From: Novosphingobium ovatum | GTDB lineage: Bacteria > Pseudomonadota > Alphaproteobacteria > Sphingomonadales > Sphingomonadaceae | Assembly (NCBI RefSeq): GCF_009909235.1 | Contig: NZ_JAAAPO010000004.1 | Span: forward strand, 248,001-312,000 | Reading direction: 5' to 3' | DNA: 64,000 nt | Shown: one piece after another, positions 1 through 9,668 of the stretch | How the letters are laid out: every line of letters starts with the position of its first letter | How positions within the stretch are numbered: position 1 is the first letter of the stretch | Made by a program: the position numbers and the translations under genes | The notes under the pieces: model-generated | What the model saw: the letters and a program-made list of their open reading frames with translations, nothing else | Databases searched by the model: none | Told to the model about the DNA's origin: nothing

Positions 1-609
1 GTGATCGAGATGGGTGAGCCGTAAGGCAAATGGCGCTGATCCCCGGGCCGGGCGCCGCGGCTGGCGGGCGATTCGGCCATGTGCCGGACGAAGCGGTGCC
101 GTGGCCTTGGCGGATCAGCGTTTGTGGCTGGGCTTTGCCCTTTGGGGCAGGGCTGGACGGTGATTTTTCGTTCCGGTGGTGCCGAAGCCTCCGAGGCAAA
201 CGGCCAATGGTGGCAAGTGCCTGAAAGATAGGTTCTTCCTGTGGTGCGGTGCGGCCCTTGGTGGCCATAGGCCGCGCGGGGGAAAGCCTTAACACCACGC
301 CAAGAACTGCGCCTGTTGCGGCGCAGCCGCGCAAATTCGCGGCACTCCGGCCGGATGCGTATTTGGGCCGATTTTTCCATATGATATAGGCATGAGGACG
401 GCCCGGGAAAGGCGCTTTTCCGGGCGTTTTAGCTCCGTTCTTGCCCTTATGTGTCCACTCAGCAACAGCCGGAGAACTTCTGCAGCGGCGCAATGCAATC
501 AATTGCAAAAGTGTTTGCAATCGATTTCCGGATACGACATGACAATGCCCAGACAGCCGACTCTGCCAAAGCGGGGCGGCCTCACAAAACCTCTAGGGGG
601 AGGAAGAAA
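1..609. other. Gene-poor leader region upstream of the TonB receptor
   Basis: I find no convincing gene here. The first 24 bases are open in frame 1 and end in TAA, so they could be the tail of a gene lying to the left, but eight codons cannot be identified. A 64-codon open frame at 30-224 has no ribosome binding site and no recognisable composition. The only supported signals are two operator-like palindromes at 494-529. The receptor therefore seems to have a long untranslated leader or a promoter close to these operators. Confidence 0.5.
494..529. promoter_or_regulatory. Two LacI-type operator-like sites before the TonB receptor
   Basis: Two near-palindromes sit in tandem: TGCAATCAATTGCA at 494-507 and TTGCAATCGATTTCC at 515-529. 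They differ from the core TGCAATCGATTGCA by one and two bases. The same core occurs upstream of the levansucrase and of the MFS-alpha-galactosidase operon. LacI-family proteins bind symmetric sites with a central CG, so these are probably operators of the LacI regulator at 7744-8748. Binding is inferred. Confidence 0.55.
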
Positions 610-3123
610 ATGAAAGCATTCTTGCTCAAGTCCTGCGTCTCGTTTGCCGCCATGGGCGCCGCCAGTCTGGCCATGCCCGCCTTTGCCGCCGATGCGGCGC
701 CGGCACCGGCTGCTGACAATCTGGACGTGATCGTCGTCACCGCTTCGACCGGCGACAAGACCAAGCTCAACAGCTCGATCTCGATTTCCTCGGTCAGCGC
801 GCAGGCCATCGCCGATTTCCGCCCGCAGTCGCAGGGCGATCTGCTCCGCCTGCTGCCGGGTCTTCAGCCCAACGTGTCGGGCCCGGGCGGTAACGGCAAC
901 TTTGCCGTGCGCGGTCTGCCGGTCGCCACGGGCGGCGCCACCTTTGTCCAGTTGCAGGAAGATGGCCTGCCCACCGTGCTGTATGGTGACATGCAGTTCG
1001 GCAACAACGACTATTTCACCAAGTTTGACGCGCTGACCGACAGCGTGGACGCGGTGCGCGGCGGCACGACCAGCACGCTGGCCAGCCAGGCGCCGGGCGC
1101 GGTGATCAACTACATCTCGGCGACCAAGCGCGCCGAGGGTGGCTATGTGGAATTGGAGAAGGGGGTCAATTACGACTATACCCGCGTCAATTTCCGCCAG
1201 TCGGGCAGCATCAATGACTCGATGTATTACAATATTGGCGGCTTTGCGAACATCGGCCACGGCCCGCGCCATGCGGCCTATAACGTGTCGAAATCGTACC
1301 AGATCCGCGGCAATGTCACCAAGGAATTCGCCGACGGCAAGGGCTATCTGCGGATGCTGTTCAAGGTGGCCGACACGCAGGAGCCCAACGACACGGGCGG
1401 CATCGTCTGCGCCAACATTTCGGGCGGCACGGCCTGGGGTGGCAAGGTCTCGAACATCCGTCCTTGCGGCAATTACGACACCCGTACACAGTCGCCCTAT
1501 TCGCTGAACAACAGCAGCTTCTATTTTGTCGACACCGACGGGGTGCGCAAACAGACTCCGCTGAATGGCATCACCACCCAGCAAAAAACGCTGCAGGCGC
1601 AGTTGCATTATGAGTTCTCCGACCGGCTGAAGCTGGACGAGAATATTCGCTACAGCAACATCAGCGGCGGCTTCTCGTCGGGCTTCTTCAGCGCTTCGCC
1701 CAGCAGCGGCGTGCTGGGCAGCACCGTCAATGGCGCGACCGTGGCCGCGCTGCGTTACGCCAATGGCGTCAATGCGGGCGCGCTGTACACCAACAGCCTG
1801 ATCAACACGAACACCAACGTTTACACCCGCATCCGCGACGTGGGCAGTCTGGCCTCTGACCTGAAGCTGTCGGGCAAGTTCGACATCGGCAGCGGCCTGA
1901 AGGCTACGGTGAACGCCGGCTGGTTCTATATGAGCCAGAACATTGCCATGGATTGGCACACCAACCAGACCTACAGCGAGGTCACCGGCAACAATGCCGC
2001 GATGATCAACCTGTATGATGCGGCTGGCAACATGCTGACCGCCAATGGTATTGCCGGTTACAACAACAATTGGGGCACGTGCTGTGCGCGTACCTATGAC
2101 TATACCTTCACCGACAATGCGCCCTATCTGAACCTGAACATCGATGGTGGTCGCTGGCAGATCGACGGCTCGATCCGCGAAGACTTCAACCATGGTCAGG
2201 GTTCTGGTTCGGTCAGCACGGGCCATGTCTATACCGCGGCCGTGGTGCAAAAGAACCCGGTGACCGGCGCGACCGTGACCACCAACATTCCCTATCTGCT
2301 GCCCGATGGCCCGGCCGAGGTGATCAACTACAGCAAGAACACCACCAGCTGGTCTGTGGGCGCGCTGTACAAGCCGGTCAACAATCTGTCGGTGTTCATC
2401 CGCGCCAGCCGTGGTGCGCGCTTCAACGCGGACCGCATGACCTTCAACGGCTATTTCAACGCCGATGGGTCGCTGAACAGCACGACGGGCGCGGCGGCCG
2501 TGATCGACTATGTCAACCAGTACGAAATCGGTTTGAAGAACCGTGGCAATGTGCTGGGTGGCCGATACACCGCCGAACTGACAGTCTATCGCAGCAATTT
2601 CAACATCACCACCTATGAGCTGTCGGCCACCAAGTGCGGCGGTGTCGCCACGGGCTGTATCGTCGCCAACAAGTACAAGACGATCGGCGCCGAATTCTAT
2701 GGCACCTATACCCGTGGCGCGTTGAGCCTGATCGCCAACATGACCTATAACAGCGCGGACAAGATGCCCGCCGGTGCCCCCAGCTATGTCCGTTCGGACG
2801 GCATTCCGGGCCTGTCGTACACCTTTGCCGCCAATTACAACGTGGTGGAAAACGCCTCGATCGGCGCGAACATCACCGGCATGACCAGCACGGTCGACAG
2901 CAATGGTCTGGAATATCCGGGCTCTGCCGTGGTGGGCGTCAATCTGAAGTACAGCCCGATGAAGAACCTGCAACTGGGCGTGAATGTGTCGAACCTGTTC
3001 GATACGCTGACGCTGATGGGGCCGGGCAACAATGTGGTGTCGAATACCGGTGGCAATGCCATCATCAACGTCTCCAGCCTGCCGGGTCGCACGGTGACGG
3101 GGTCGGTGCGCTTCTCGTTCTGA
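610..3123 (+). CDS. TonB-dependent outer membrane receptor, sugar locus
   Basis: An 837-residue outer-membrane transporter that probably imports an oligosaccharide using TonB energy. I start at ATG 610 because it follows a GGGGGAGGAAG ribosome site and begins a clear signal peptide (about residues 1-26, ending AFA). An upstream in-frame start at 451 would bury that signal. A TonB box (LDVIVVTA, residues 38-45) precedes the plug domain (about 55-170), and the barrel ends in the terminal aromatic expected of outer-membrane proteins (RFSF). No N-terminal STN signalling domain is present. LacI-like operators lie about 100 bases upstream. The substrate is inferred from the neighbouring alpha-galactosidase, levansucrase and fructokinase: sucrose, raffinose or a relative. 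Confidence 0.9.
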   Translation: MKAFLLKSCVSFAAMGAASLAMPAFAADAAPAPAADNLDVIVVTASTGDKTKLNSSISISSVSAQAIADFRPQSQGDLLRLLPGLQPNVSGPGGNGNFAVRGLPVATGGATFVQLQEDGLPTVLYGDMQFGNNDYFTKFDALTDSVDAVRGGTTSTLASQAPGAVINYISATKRAEGGYVELEKGVNYDYTRVNFRQSGSINDSMYYNIGGFANIGHGPRHAAYNVSKSYQIRGNVTKEFADGKGYLRMLFKVADTQEPNDTGGIVCANISGGTAWGGKVSNIRPCGNYDTRTQSPYSLNNSSFYFVDTDGVRKQTPLNGITTQQKTLQAQLHYEFSDRLKLDENIRYSNISGGFSSGFFSASPSSGVLGSTVNGATVAALRYANGVNAGALYTNSLINTNTNVYTRIRDVGSLASDLKLSGKFDIGSGLKATVNAGWFYMSQNIAMDWHTNQTYSEVTGNNAAMINLYDAAGNMLTANGIAGYNNNWGTCCARTYDYTFTDNAPYLNLNIDGGRWQIDGSIREDFNHGQGSGSVSTGHVYTAAVVQKNPVTGATVTTNIPYLLPDGPAEVINYSKNTTSWSVGALYKPVNNLSVFIRASRGARFNADRMTFNGYFNADGSLNSTTGAAAVIDYVNQYEIGLKNRGNVLGGRYTAELTVYRSNFNITTYELSATKCGGVATGCIVANKYKTIGAEFYGTYTRGALSLIANMTYNSADKMPAGAPSYVRSDGIPGLSYTFAANYNVVENASIGANITGMTSTVDSNGLEYPGSAVVGVNLKYSPMKNLQLGVNVSNLFDTLTLMGPGNNVVSNTGGNAIINVSSLPGRTVTGSVRFSF

Positions 3124-3131
3124 GGCGTGCC

Positions 3132-3166
3132 GAGGCGGCCCCGGCACCTCCACTCGGGGCCGCCTC
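3132..3166 (+). other. Strong GC hairpin after the TonB receptor gene
   Basis: GAGGCGGCCCC at 3132-3142 pairs perfectly with GGGGCCGCCTC at 3156-3166 across a 13-base loop. There is no T-run after it, so it is more likely an mRNA 3'-end stabiliser or processing signal than a complete terminator. A second hairpin with a T-run follows. Confidence 0.5.
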
Positions 3167-3197
3167 CCAAACTGGAACGAGAACGGGGATTTCCCAG

Positions 3198-3237
3198 AAG
3201 GGGCGGGACGGCAAGGCGACTTCCGGCCCGCCCTTTT
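3198..3237 (+). terminator. Rho-independent terminator after the TonB receptor gene
   Basis: AAGGGGCGGG at 3198-3207 pairs with the segment beginning CCCGCCC at 3227, followed by TTTT. It lies 58 bases before the halogenase start, so the halogenase gene would be reached by read-through or have its own promoter. Confidence 0.55.
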
Positions 3238-3294
3238 CGCATGTAGAACACGCAGGACGGGCGGGCGCTGATCGCCCGGCGGGAGAGGACAGCG

Positions 3295-4848
3295 ATGAAC
3301 GGCATGGCGCATCAGGCGGGGGCGCAGACAGCGGGTGACCGGCGGATCGGATCGGTGCTGATTGTGGGCGGTGGGTCGGCGGGCTGGATGACCGCGGCGA
3401 TGCTCTCGCATGTGCTGAAAGAGCATTGCACCATCACCTTGATCGAGTCCGACGAGATCGGCACCGTCGGCGTGGGCGAGGCGACGATCCCTCCCATCCG
3501 CACCTTCAACCAGACGCTGGGCATTGATGAGCGCGAATTCGTCAAGGCGACGCAGGGCACGTTCAAGCTGGGGATCGAGTTCGTCAATTGGGGGGCGCTG
3601 GGCCACCGCTATTTCCACCCGTTCGGCCCGCATGGGCGCAATTTCGACATGGTGGCGCTGCACCACTATTGGCTGCGGGCGCGCGAGCAGGGCGAAACCG
3701 CGCCTCTGGACGATCACGCGATGGCCTGGGCGCTGGCCAAGGCGGGGCGGTTCACCCCGCCTGTGGCCGATCAGCGCCATGTGCTTTCAACACATGACTA
3801 TGCCTATCATTTCGACGCGGGGCTTTACGCGCGTTACCTGCGTGGCTTTGCCGAGGCGCGTGGCGTCCGCCGGATCGAGGGCAAGATCGCGGGCGTCAAC
3901 CTGCGCGGCACCGATGGCTTTGTCGAAAGCGTGACGATGGAAGGCGGGCAGGTGGTCGAGGCCGAACTGTTCATCGACTGCTCCGGCTTTCGCGGGTTGC
4001 TGATCGAGGGGGCGTTGCAGACCGGCTATGACGACTGGTCGCATTGGCTGCCGTGTGACCGGGCGGTGGCGATGCCGTGCGAGAATGTGGGCGAACCCAC
4101 CCCCTATACCCGCTCCACCGCGCAGGAGGCCGGGTGGCAATGGCGCATCCCACTGCAACACCGCACCGGCAACGGCTATGTCTATTGCAGCGCGCATATG
4201 CCCGATGACCGCGCCGCCGATCTGTTGGCCCAGCGCATCGATGGCCGGGCGCTGGGCGCCCCGCGTCCCTTGCGCTTTACGGCGGGGCGGCGGCGGCTGC
4301 ACTGGAACCGCAATGTGGTGGCCGTGGGCCTGTCCAGCGGATTTCTGGAGCCGCTGGAGTCGACCAGCATCCACCTCATTCAGGCCAATATTTCCAAACT
4401 GATGGCGCTGTTCCCAACGCGCGATTTTGATCCCGCCACGCGCGATGAATTCAACCGCATCGCCACGACCGAGATGGAGCGGATCCGCGATTTCATCATC
4501 CTGCATTACAAGCTGACGCAGCGCGATGACACCGAGCTGTGGCGCTATGTCGCCGCGATGGAGGTGCCCGATAGCTTGCAGTTGAAGCTGGACCATTTCC
4601 GCCGCCATGGCCGCCTGATCGCGCGTGAGATGGACCTGTTCGGTCCGCCCAGCTGGCTGTCGGTGCATATCGGCCAGAACAACTTCCCCGAAGGGCTGGA
4701 CCCGTTGATCGATTATCGCGGGATCGACGCGCGGCCGTGGTTGGCGCAATTGCGCGCCGCCATGGTGGCAGAGGCGCACAAGGCCCCCACCCATCAGCAA
4801 TTCATCGATCAACATTGCAAGGCGCCCGCGATGGACGGCGCGGTGTGA
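3295..4848 (+). CDS. Tryptophan halogenase family flavoprotein
   Basis: A 517-residue FADH2-dependent halogenase-family protein of normal length. The FAD-binding motif GGGSAGW is at residues 25-31. The lysine that positions the hypohalous intermediate is present in the context TFKLGI (K91). The family signature WxWxIP appears as WQWRIP at 281-286, and the glutamate-containing stretch FLEPLES is at 350-356. Start ATG 3295 follows GGGAGAGGACAGCG. The stop overlaps the next gene start (GTGA), so the two are translationally coupled. Genes of this family recur beside TonB receptors in sugar loci of Caulobacter and sphingomonads, where their substrate is unknown; halogenation of free tryptophan should not be assumed. 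Confidence 0.88.
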   Translation: MNGMAHQAGAQTAGDRRIGSVLIVGGGSAGWMTAAMLSHVLKEHCTITLIESDEIGTVGVGEATIPPIRTFNQTLGIDEREFVKATQGTFKLGIEFVNWGALGHRYFHPFGPHGRNFDMVALHHYWLRAREQGETAPLDDHAMAWALAKAGRFTPPVADQRHVLSTHDYAYHFDAGLYARYLRGFAEARGVRRIEGKIAGVNLRGTDGFVESVTMEGGQVVEAELFIDCSGFRGLLIEGALQTGYDDWSHWLPCDRAVAMPCENVGEPTPYTRSTAQEAGWQWRIPLQHRTGNGYVYCSAHMPDDRAADLLAQRIDGRALGAPRPLRFTAGRRRLHWNRNVVAVGLSSGFLEPLESTSIHLIQANISKLMALFPTRDFDPATRDEFNRIATTEMERIRDFIILHYKLTQRDDTELWRYVAAMEVPDSLQLKLDHFRRHGRLIAREMDLFGPPSWLSVHIGQNNFPEGLDPLIDYRGIDARPWLAQLRAAMVAEAHKAPTHQQFIDQHCKAPAMDGAV

Positions 4849-6224
4849 GCCCACAGGTGCAGGCCGCGCTGGATCGTGCCCGCGCGGCGCGGAGCGCGCA
4901 GGATATGGCCGGGGCCGATGCCGCCATCACACAGGCAGCGGCGCTGGCGCCTGATGATCGGCTGGTCGCTTTCCTGCTGGCGCAATTGCGGTTTGAACGC
5001 GGGCTGGCGGCGGCGGAGCTGTTCACCCGCGCCGCCGCGCTGTGGCCTGACAACCGCGATGTGACGCGCAACCACGCGCTGGCCTTGGCCGCAGAGGGGC
5101 AGGTGGCGGCCGCCATCGCCCTGTTGGCCGATGCCGTGAGGCGGACGCCCGACTGGCTGGACGGGCATCGGGTGTTGGCCTCGCTGCGGTGGGTGATGGG
5201 CGACAGGGCGGGGTTTGACGCTGATCTGGCGCGCGCGGCGCGTGGCGCTGTGGGCCATGCCGGACTGTGGCTGGGCTGGTTTGCGGTGGTGGTGCAAACG
5301 CGTGACTGGGCACGGGCGCGGGCGATCTTGGACGAATGCGCGCCCGCGCTGGGCACCCATGCCGGGCATGTGCAGGCGCGGTTGTTTGTGGCGGGCGAAA
5401 CCGGCGATCTGGCGGCAGAGACCGCGCTGTTGGCGCAGACCGCCGGGCGGCAGGACGCGTTCCTGATGATCGCGCGCATCCGCCACCATTTGCGTGGGGG
5501 GGATGCGGCGGCGGCGCTGGCGATTGCTTTATCGCTGGCACAGGCGGGTGGGGCGTTTGCGGGGCAGGTTTGGCCCTATGTCTCGACCTGCTGGCGGCTG
5601 TTGGGTGATGCGCGGGCCGGGTGGCTGGATGGCGATCCGGCGTTCGTGCGGGCGATGGATGTGGGTCTGACGGGGGCGGAATTGAACGAATTGGCCGATG
5701 TGCTGCGCGGGTTGCATCAGGCGCAATTGCCCTATGCCGAACAATCGGTGCGCGGCGGGACTCAGACCGATCGCAGCGTGCTGTTGCGCCATGAACCCGT
5801 GATCGAGCGGACTCGCGCCGCGCTGATGGCCTGTGTCGCGGACTATGTGGCCGCTCTGCCGCCGCTGGATCCGGCTCATCCGCTGTTGTCCCGCCCGCGT
5901 GGGGCCTTGCGGATTTCGGGCAGCTGGTCGGTCCGGCTGGAGGGCGGAGGCTTCAACGTCACCCATTCGCACCCGATGGGCTGGATCAGCAGCGCGTTCT
6001 ACGTCAGCCTGCCCGATGCGGCGCAGATGGGCGCGGCGCCCGCCGGCCATTTCCATTATGGCGCGCCACCGCCTGAATTGGGGCTGGATCTGGCGCCCTA
6101 TGCCACCATCGCGCCGCGTGTCGGGCAATTGGTGCTGTTTCCCAGCACGCTGTGGCACGGCACCGTGCCGACTCTGGGCGGAGAGCGGTTGAACATCGCC
6201 TTTGACGTGGTGGGCGCGGGGTAA
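4845..6224 (+). CDS. TPR-type protein with C-terminal 2OG-Fe(II) oxygenase domain
   Basis: 459 residues from GTG 4845, which overlaps the halogenase stop by four bases. This start is chosen for the coupling, since no ATG fits. The N-terminal 200 or so residues are alanine-rich helical repeats of TPR type. The C-terminal part matches the putative 2OG-Fe(II) oxygenase family often found after TPRs: an HSH iron-binding pair near residues 372-374, LWHGT near 436 for the distal histidine, and an arginine in ERLNIAFD near 446-453 for 2-oxoglutarate. It probably hydroxylates a protein or small molecule handled with the halogenase. The substrate is unknown. The gene ends exactly where the convergent MFS gene ends. 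Confidence 0.75.
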   Translation: MSPQVQAALDRARAARSAQDMAGADAAITQAAALAPDDRLVAFLLAQLRFERGLAAAELFTRAAALWPDNRDVTRNHALALAAEGQVAAAIALLADAVRRTPDWLDGHRVLASLRWVMGDRAGFDADLARAARGAVGHAGLWLGWFAVVVQTRDWARARAILDECAPALGTHAGHVQARLFVAGETGDLAAETALLAQTAGRQDAFLMIARIRHHLRGGDAAAALAIALSLAQAGGAFAGQVWPYVSTCWRLLGDARAGWLDGDPAFVRAMDVGLTGAELNELADVLRGLHQAQLPYAEQSVRGGTQTDRSVLLRHEPVIERTRAALMACVADYVAALPPLDPAHPLLSRPRGALRISGSWSVRLEGGGFNVTHSHPMGWISSAFYVSLPDAAQMGAAPAGHFHYGAPPPELGLDLAPYATIAPRVGQLVLFPSTLWHGTVPTLGGERLNIAFDVVGAG

Positions 6225-7550
6225 TCAGTGCCGGTCGGGGCGCAGCACCAGCGTCAGCCCCGCCGCCGCCGCCAGTGACGCCGCCGCCACCGCCATCGTC
6301 CACACCGGTTGATCGGGGAACCACGCGCGCAGCACCGGCCCCATGACCGTCGCCACCGCGATCTGCGGCAAGACGACAAAGATGTTGAAGATCCCGGTAT
6401 AGGTCCCCAGCCTTTGCCCGCCCAGCGCGTCGGTCAGCATGACATAGGGCAGGGTCAGCATGCTGGCCCATGCCAGCCCCAGCAGCGCAAAGGGCACAAA
6501 CAGCGCCACCGGATCGCGCAGCACCACGATCAGCAAGAACCCGCAGACCCCCGCGCCAAGGCAAGCGGCATGGGTATGCGCCACGCCCCACCCCCGCGCC
6601 AGTCGCGGCAGCGCCAGCAGGCCAAACAGCGCCGCCACCACATTGAACCCGGCAAACAGCACGCCCACCCAATCGGCCCCGGCTTCATATGCGGCACTGC
6701 CCGCGCGGCTTGCGCCAAACACATGGCGCGTCACCACCGGCGTCATGAATGGCCACATGATGAACAGGGCGAACCAGCTGAAAAACTGCACCACCGTCAG
6801 CCGCCGCAGCGAGGGCGGCATGGCCACAATATCGCGCCACAGCGCCATCAGCGGGTTGCCGGGCGAAGGCTTGTGCGCCACTGCGTCCGACCCGGCAAAG
6901 GCGGCTTGTTGCGCGGGGGTATATTCGCGGATGCGCCACAGCGTGTATCCGGTGCCCAGCAGCATGACTCCGGCCGACAGCATCAGCGCAAACCGCACCG
7001 AAGGCGGTACCCCGCCGCCCGCCGCCGCGCCCGCGTTCCAGCCGAAATGCGCCAGCAGATAGGGCGCCAGAAAGCCGCCGACCGCCCCCAGACAGCCCAG
7101 CGCCGCATTGACTGACAGGCCCTGCGCGCGTTGATCGGCGGGGACCATGTCGCCCACCAATGCGCGGAACGGCTCCATCACCACATTCAGCGCCGCGTCC
7201 AGCAGCCAGAAACAGGCGATCGCCACCCACAGCACTTGTGCATGGGCCATCCCCCACAGCGCCAGCGACGAAGCGATCGCGCCGCCCGCCATCCATGGCA
7301 GCCGCCGCCCGCCCCAATCGCCGATCCGCACCCATATTCCATCGCTCAGCCGGCCGATGATGGGTTGCACGATCAGGCCCGTCACCGGCCCGGCGATCAT
7401 CAGGATCGGCAGGTCATCCATCCGCGCGCCCAGCGTTTCAAAGATGCGCGCGATATTCCCCTGTTGCAGGGCAAAAGCGATGGCGGTGGCGAAATTGGCG
7501 GTGGCCATGGCCACCAGCGCCGATGGCGCCAGTCTGGGCTTTGCCTGCAA
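6225..7550 (-). CDS. MFS sugar permease, sucrose-transporter-like
   Basis: An inner-membrane carrier of about 441 residues with roughly 12 membrane segments. Early sequence LQQGN and the loop ending WGGRRLPW resemble sucrose/SLC45-type permeases, and it is a clear paralogue of the second MFS protein at 13101-14516. I favour TTG at 7550 (just after GGGGGAAG) because it aligns the N-terminus with the paralogue; an ATG at 7640 would add about 30 residues without family resemblance. It is divergent from lacI, and I see no copy of the 16-bp operator in the shared 190-base gap. It probably takes sucrose or a related sugar from periplasm to cytoplasm. Confidence 0.82.
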   Translation of the reverse strand: MQAKPRLAPSALVAMATANFATAIAFALQQGNIARIFETLGARMDDLPILMIAGPVTGLIVQPIIGRLSDGIWVRIGDWGGRRLPWMAGGAIASSLALWGMAHAQVLWVAIACFWLLDAALNVVMEPFRALVGDMVPADQRAQGLSVNAALGCLGAVGGFLAPYLLAHFGWNAGAAAGGGVPPSVRFALMLSAGVMLLGTGYTLWRIREYTPAQQAAFAGSDAVAHKPSPGNPLMALWRDIVAMPPSLRRLTVVQFFSWFALFIMWPFMTPVVTRHVFGASRAGSAAYEAGADWVGVLFAGFNVVAALFGLLALPRLARGWGVAHTHAACLGAGVCGFLLIVVLRDPVALFVPFALLGLAWASMLTLPYVMLTDALGGQRLGTYTGIFNIFVVLPQIAVATVMGPVLRAWFPDQPVWTMAVAAASLAAAAGLTLVLRPDRH

Positions 7551-7729
7551 TGATCTTCCCCCGCGCCGGGCATCTGTGGCCCTGATTCTGTGTTGCAGGA
7601 ACCCTATCCTGTTTGCCGGGCGGGGGCAAAGTCCGCGCATCCCTATTCAGGCGGAACCATGTAATAATACGGGGCTTGAAATCCTGACGCGCAGGCCGGA
7701 CAATGCGCGGCCGGAGAGAGGAACAGTCC

Positions 7730-7747
7730 ATGGCCAGCCCCATATGA
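7730..7747 (+). other. Possible five-codon leader peptide (MASPI) coupled to lacI
   Basis: ATG at 7730 follows the purine-rich GAGAGAGGA at 7713-7722 and reads five codons, MASPI, to a TGA at 7745-7747. That stop overlaps the LacI start codon as ATGA. The LacI ATG itself has no good ribosome site nearby, so its translation may depend on ribosomes terminating on this minigene. This is inference from sequence alone. Confidence 0.35.
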
Positions 7748-8748
7748 CACGTATTCGCAACATCAAGGAGCTGGCCGAACTGGCGGGTGTATCCACCGGC
7801 ACTGTGTCGCGGGCCCTGGCCGGATCGGAACTGATCAGTCTGAAAACCCGGCAGCGTATTCAGGCGCTGGCCGATGAACATGGCTTTCGTCCCAATGTGA
7901 TGGCCCGCAATTTGCGGATTCAGCGCACCGGGGCGATCGGGGTGCTGATCCCGCTGGGCCATGAAACCGGGCAACATATTTCCGATCCCTTCTTTATCAC
8001 CATGCTGGGCCTGTTGGCCGACGCCCTGACCGAGCGCGGCTATGACCTGCTGCTCTCGCGCGTGATCCCCACCGATACGGCATGGCTGGAACGCTTTGTC
8101 GATTCGGGGCGGGTGGACGGGTTGATCGTCATCGGCCAATCCGATCAGGCCGCCACGCTGGACAAGGTCGCCGCCCGGTACAAACCGCTGGTGGTGTGGG
8201 GCGGCTATACGCCGGGGCAGGTGCATTGCTCGGTGGGATCAGACAACGCCAAGGGGGGCGAATTGGCCGCCGCCCATCTGATCGCGCAGGGGTGCGAACG
8301 CATCGCCTTTTTCGGCGATCCGCGCGCGCAGGAGATCGGGCAACGGCTGGAAGGATGCCGCGCCGCGATGGCGCGCGCCGGACTGGCGGATCAATTGTCG
8401 GTGCTGCCTGCGCATCTGGTGGCAGAGGTGGCCCATCCCGATATCGCCCAATTCCTCGGCTCGACGGCACAGCGCCCGCAGGGGATCGTCGCTGCCTCTG
8501 ACGTTATCGCGATGAGCGCGCTCAGCGCCTTGGCCGATCAGGGGCTGTCGGTGCCGGGCGATGTGCGGGTGATCGGTTATGACGGCCTGGCCATTGGCGA
8601 ACAGACCGTGCCGCGCCTGACGACGGTGGCGCAAAACCTGACGGCGGGGGCGGCGCATCTGGTGGACATGCTGCTGCGCCGCATCGCCGGAGAGGACACC
8701 GACAGCGTGGTGATGGACCCCGAACTGGTGGTGCGCGCGTCTGCTTGA
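7744..8748 (+). CDS. LacI family transcriptional regulator
   Basis: A 334-residue sugar-responsive repressor. The N-terminal LacI helix-turn-helix reads IKELAELAGVSTGTVSRALA (residues 6-25), followed by the hinge and a periplasmic-binding-protein-like effector domain to the C-terminus. Start ATG 7744 gives the standard family length. The only strong ribosome site upstream belongs to a five-codon leader that overlaps this start. It sits among sucrose/raffinose genes, and palindromes of LacI type occur before three transcription units of the locus, so it is probably the local repressor, released by sucrose, fructose or a derivative. Effector and targets are inferred. Confidence 0.9.
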   Translation: MTRIRNIKELAELAGVSTGTVSRALAGSELISLKTRQRIQALADEHGFRPNVMARNLRIQRTGAIGVLIPLGHETGQHISDPFFITMLGLLADALTERGYDLLLSRVIPTDTAWLERFVDSGRVDGLIVIGQSDQAATLDKVAARYKPLVVWGGYTPGQVHCSVGSDNAKGGELAAAHLIAQGCERIAFFGDPRAQEIGQRLEGCRAAMARAGLADQLSVLPAHLVAEVAHPDIAQFLGSTAQRPQGIVAASDVIAMSALSALADQGLSVPGDVRVIGYDGLAIGEQTVPRLTTVAQNLTAGAAHLVDMLLRRIAGEDTDSVVMDPELVVRASA

Positions 8749-8773
8749 TCAGGCGCTTTGCGCCTTGGCGCAA

Positions 8774-9652
8774 TCAGGCGTTTTGTGCGACCGCCCCCAA
8801 CGCCACCGCCAACGCGCCCAGCAGGCCGGCGTTATTGCCCAGCCCCGGTGGCACGATGATCTGCGCCGCATCGCCCACGAAATAGCCCGCACCCGCCTGC
8901 ACGGCATGGGCGCGGACACGCGCGATCAATCCGGGGGTGGCCATTACCCCGCCACCCATGACAATGCGCGCGGGCTCCATGATCGCCTGAAATGTGGCGG
9001 CGGCCTGACCCAGATACCACGCGATGATATCCGCGCCGGGATGGTCGGCGGGCAGGTCCGACAAGGACGCTCCCCACCGCGCGATGATCGAGGGGCCAGC
9101 GGCCAACCCCTCCAGACAGGCGCCATGGAAGGGGCAATGCCCGGCAAAGGCCAGATCATCAGGATGGCGCGGAAGGCGGATATGGCCCATTTCCGGGTGC
9201 GACAGGCCGGACAGCAACCGCCCACCCGACACAAACCCGCCGCCAACCCCTGTACCGATCGTCAGATACAGCACCGAACCATGGCCCACCCCCGCGCCCC
9301 AGCGGGCCTCGGCCAAGGCGGCGCCGTTGACGTCCGTCTCGATCCCCACCGGCACGCCATAGGCGGCGGCAAATGGTCCCACCAGATCGGCCCCCGACCA
9401 ATGCGGTTTGGGTGTATTGGTGACACGCCCCCATTGCGGGCTGTCCCGGTCCAGACACAGCGGGCCAAAGCTGGCGATGCCGATGGCGGTGGGCGCCAAG
9501 CCCTGCGCCGCAAACCAGTCCAGACAGGCGCCGATGGTCTCATCGGGCGTGGTGGTGGGGACTTGGTGTCGCGCGGCGATCTGGCCCGCGACATCGCTGA
9601 TGCCCAACACAAATTTGGTGCCGCCCGCCTCGATCAGGCCATATTGCGCCAT
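8774..9652 (-). CDS. ROK family fructokinase
   Basis: A cytoplasmic sugar kinase of 292 residues that probably phosphorylates fructose to fructose 6-phosphate. ATP-binding segments EAGGTKF (8-14) and GTGVGGG (133-139) and the catalytic aspartate in ETDVNGAA (D107) are visible. The ROK zinc motif is complete: H157 in EMGH, then C173, H176 and C179 in HCPFHGAC. Start ATG 9652 follows GGGAGAGGACAGC. It lies 16 bases after the levansucrase stop, so the two form one operon: levansucrase frees glucose and fructose, and this enzyme takes the fructose. Other ROK sugars cannot be excluded, but the motif pattern and context favour fructokinase. Confidence 0.85.
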   Translation of the reverse strand: MAQYGLIEAGGTKFVLGISDVAGQIAARHQVPTTTPDETIGACLDWFAAQGLAPTAIGIASFGPLCLDRDSPQWGRVTNTPKPHWSGADLVGPFAAAYGVPVGIETDVNGAALAEARWGAGVGHGSVLYLTIGTGVGGGFVSGGRLLSGLSHPEMGHIRLPRHPDDLAFAGHCPFHGACLEGLAAGPSIIARWGASLSDLPADHPGADIIAWYLGQAAATFQAIMEPARIVMGGGVMATPGLIARVRAHAVQAGAGYFVGDAAQIIVPPGLGNNAGLLGALAVALGAVAQNA

Positions 9653-9668
9653 GCTGTCCTCTCCCGTG

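Noticed and set aside
30..224. A 64-codon frame at the left edge.
   Set aside because: No ribosome site, no recognisable sequence, tryptophan- and arginine-rich as expected from out-of-frame GC-rich DNA.
499..3780. A 1093-codon open frame on the minus strand opposite the TonB receptor and halogenase.
   Set aside because: It is a GC-driven shadow: composition is rich in Arg, His and Ala with no domain, while the plus strand encodes clear families.
8751..8766. AGGCGCTTTGCGCCTT between convergent lacI and fructokinase stops.
   Set aside because: Six-base stem with three-base loop and no T-run; could aid termination but not supported enough to annotate.
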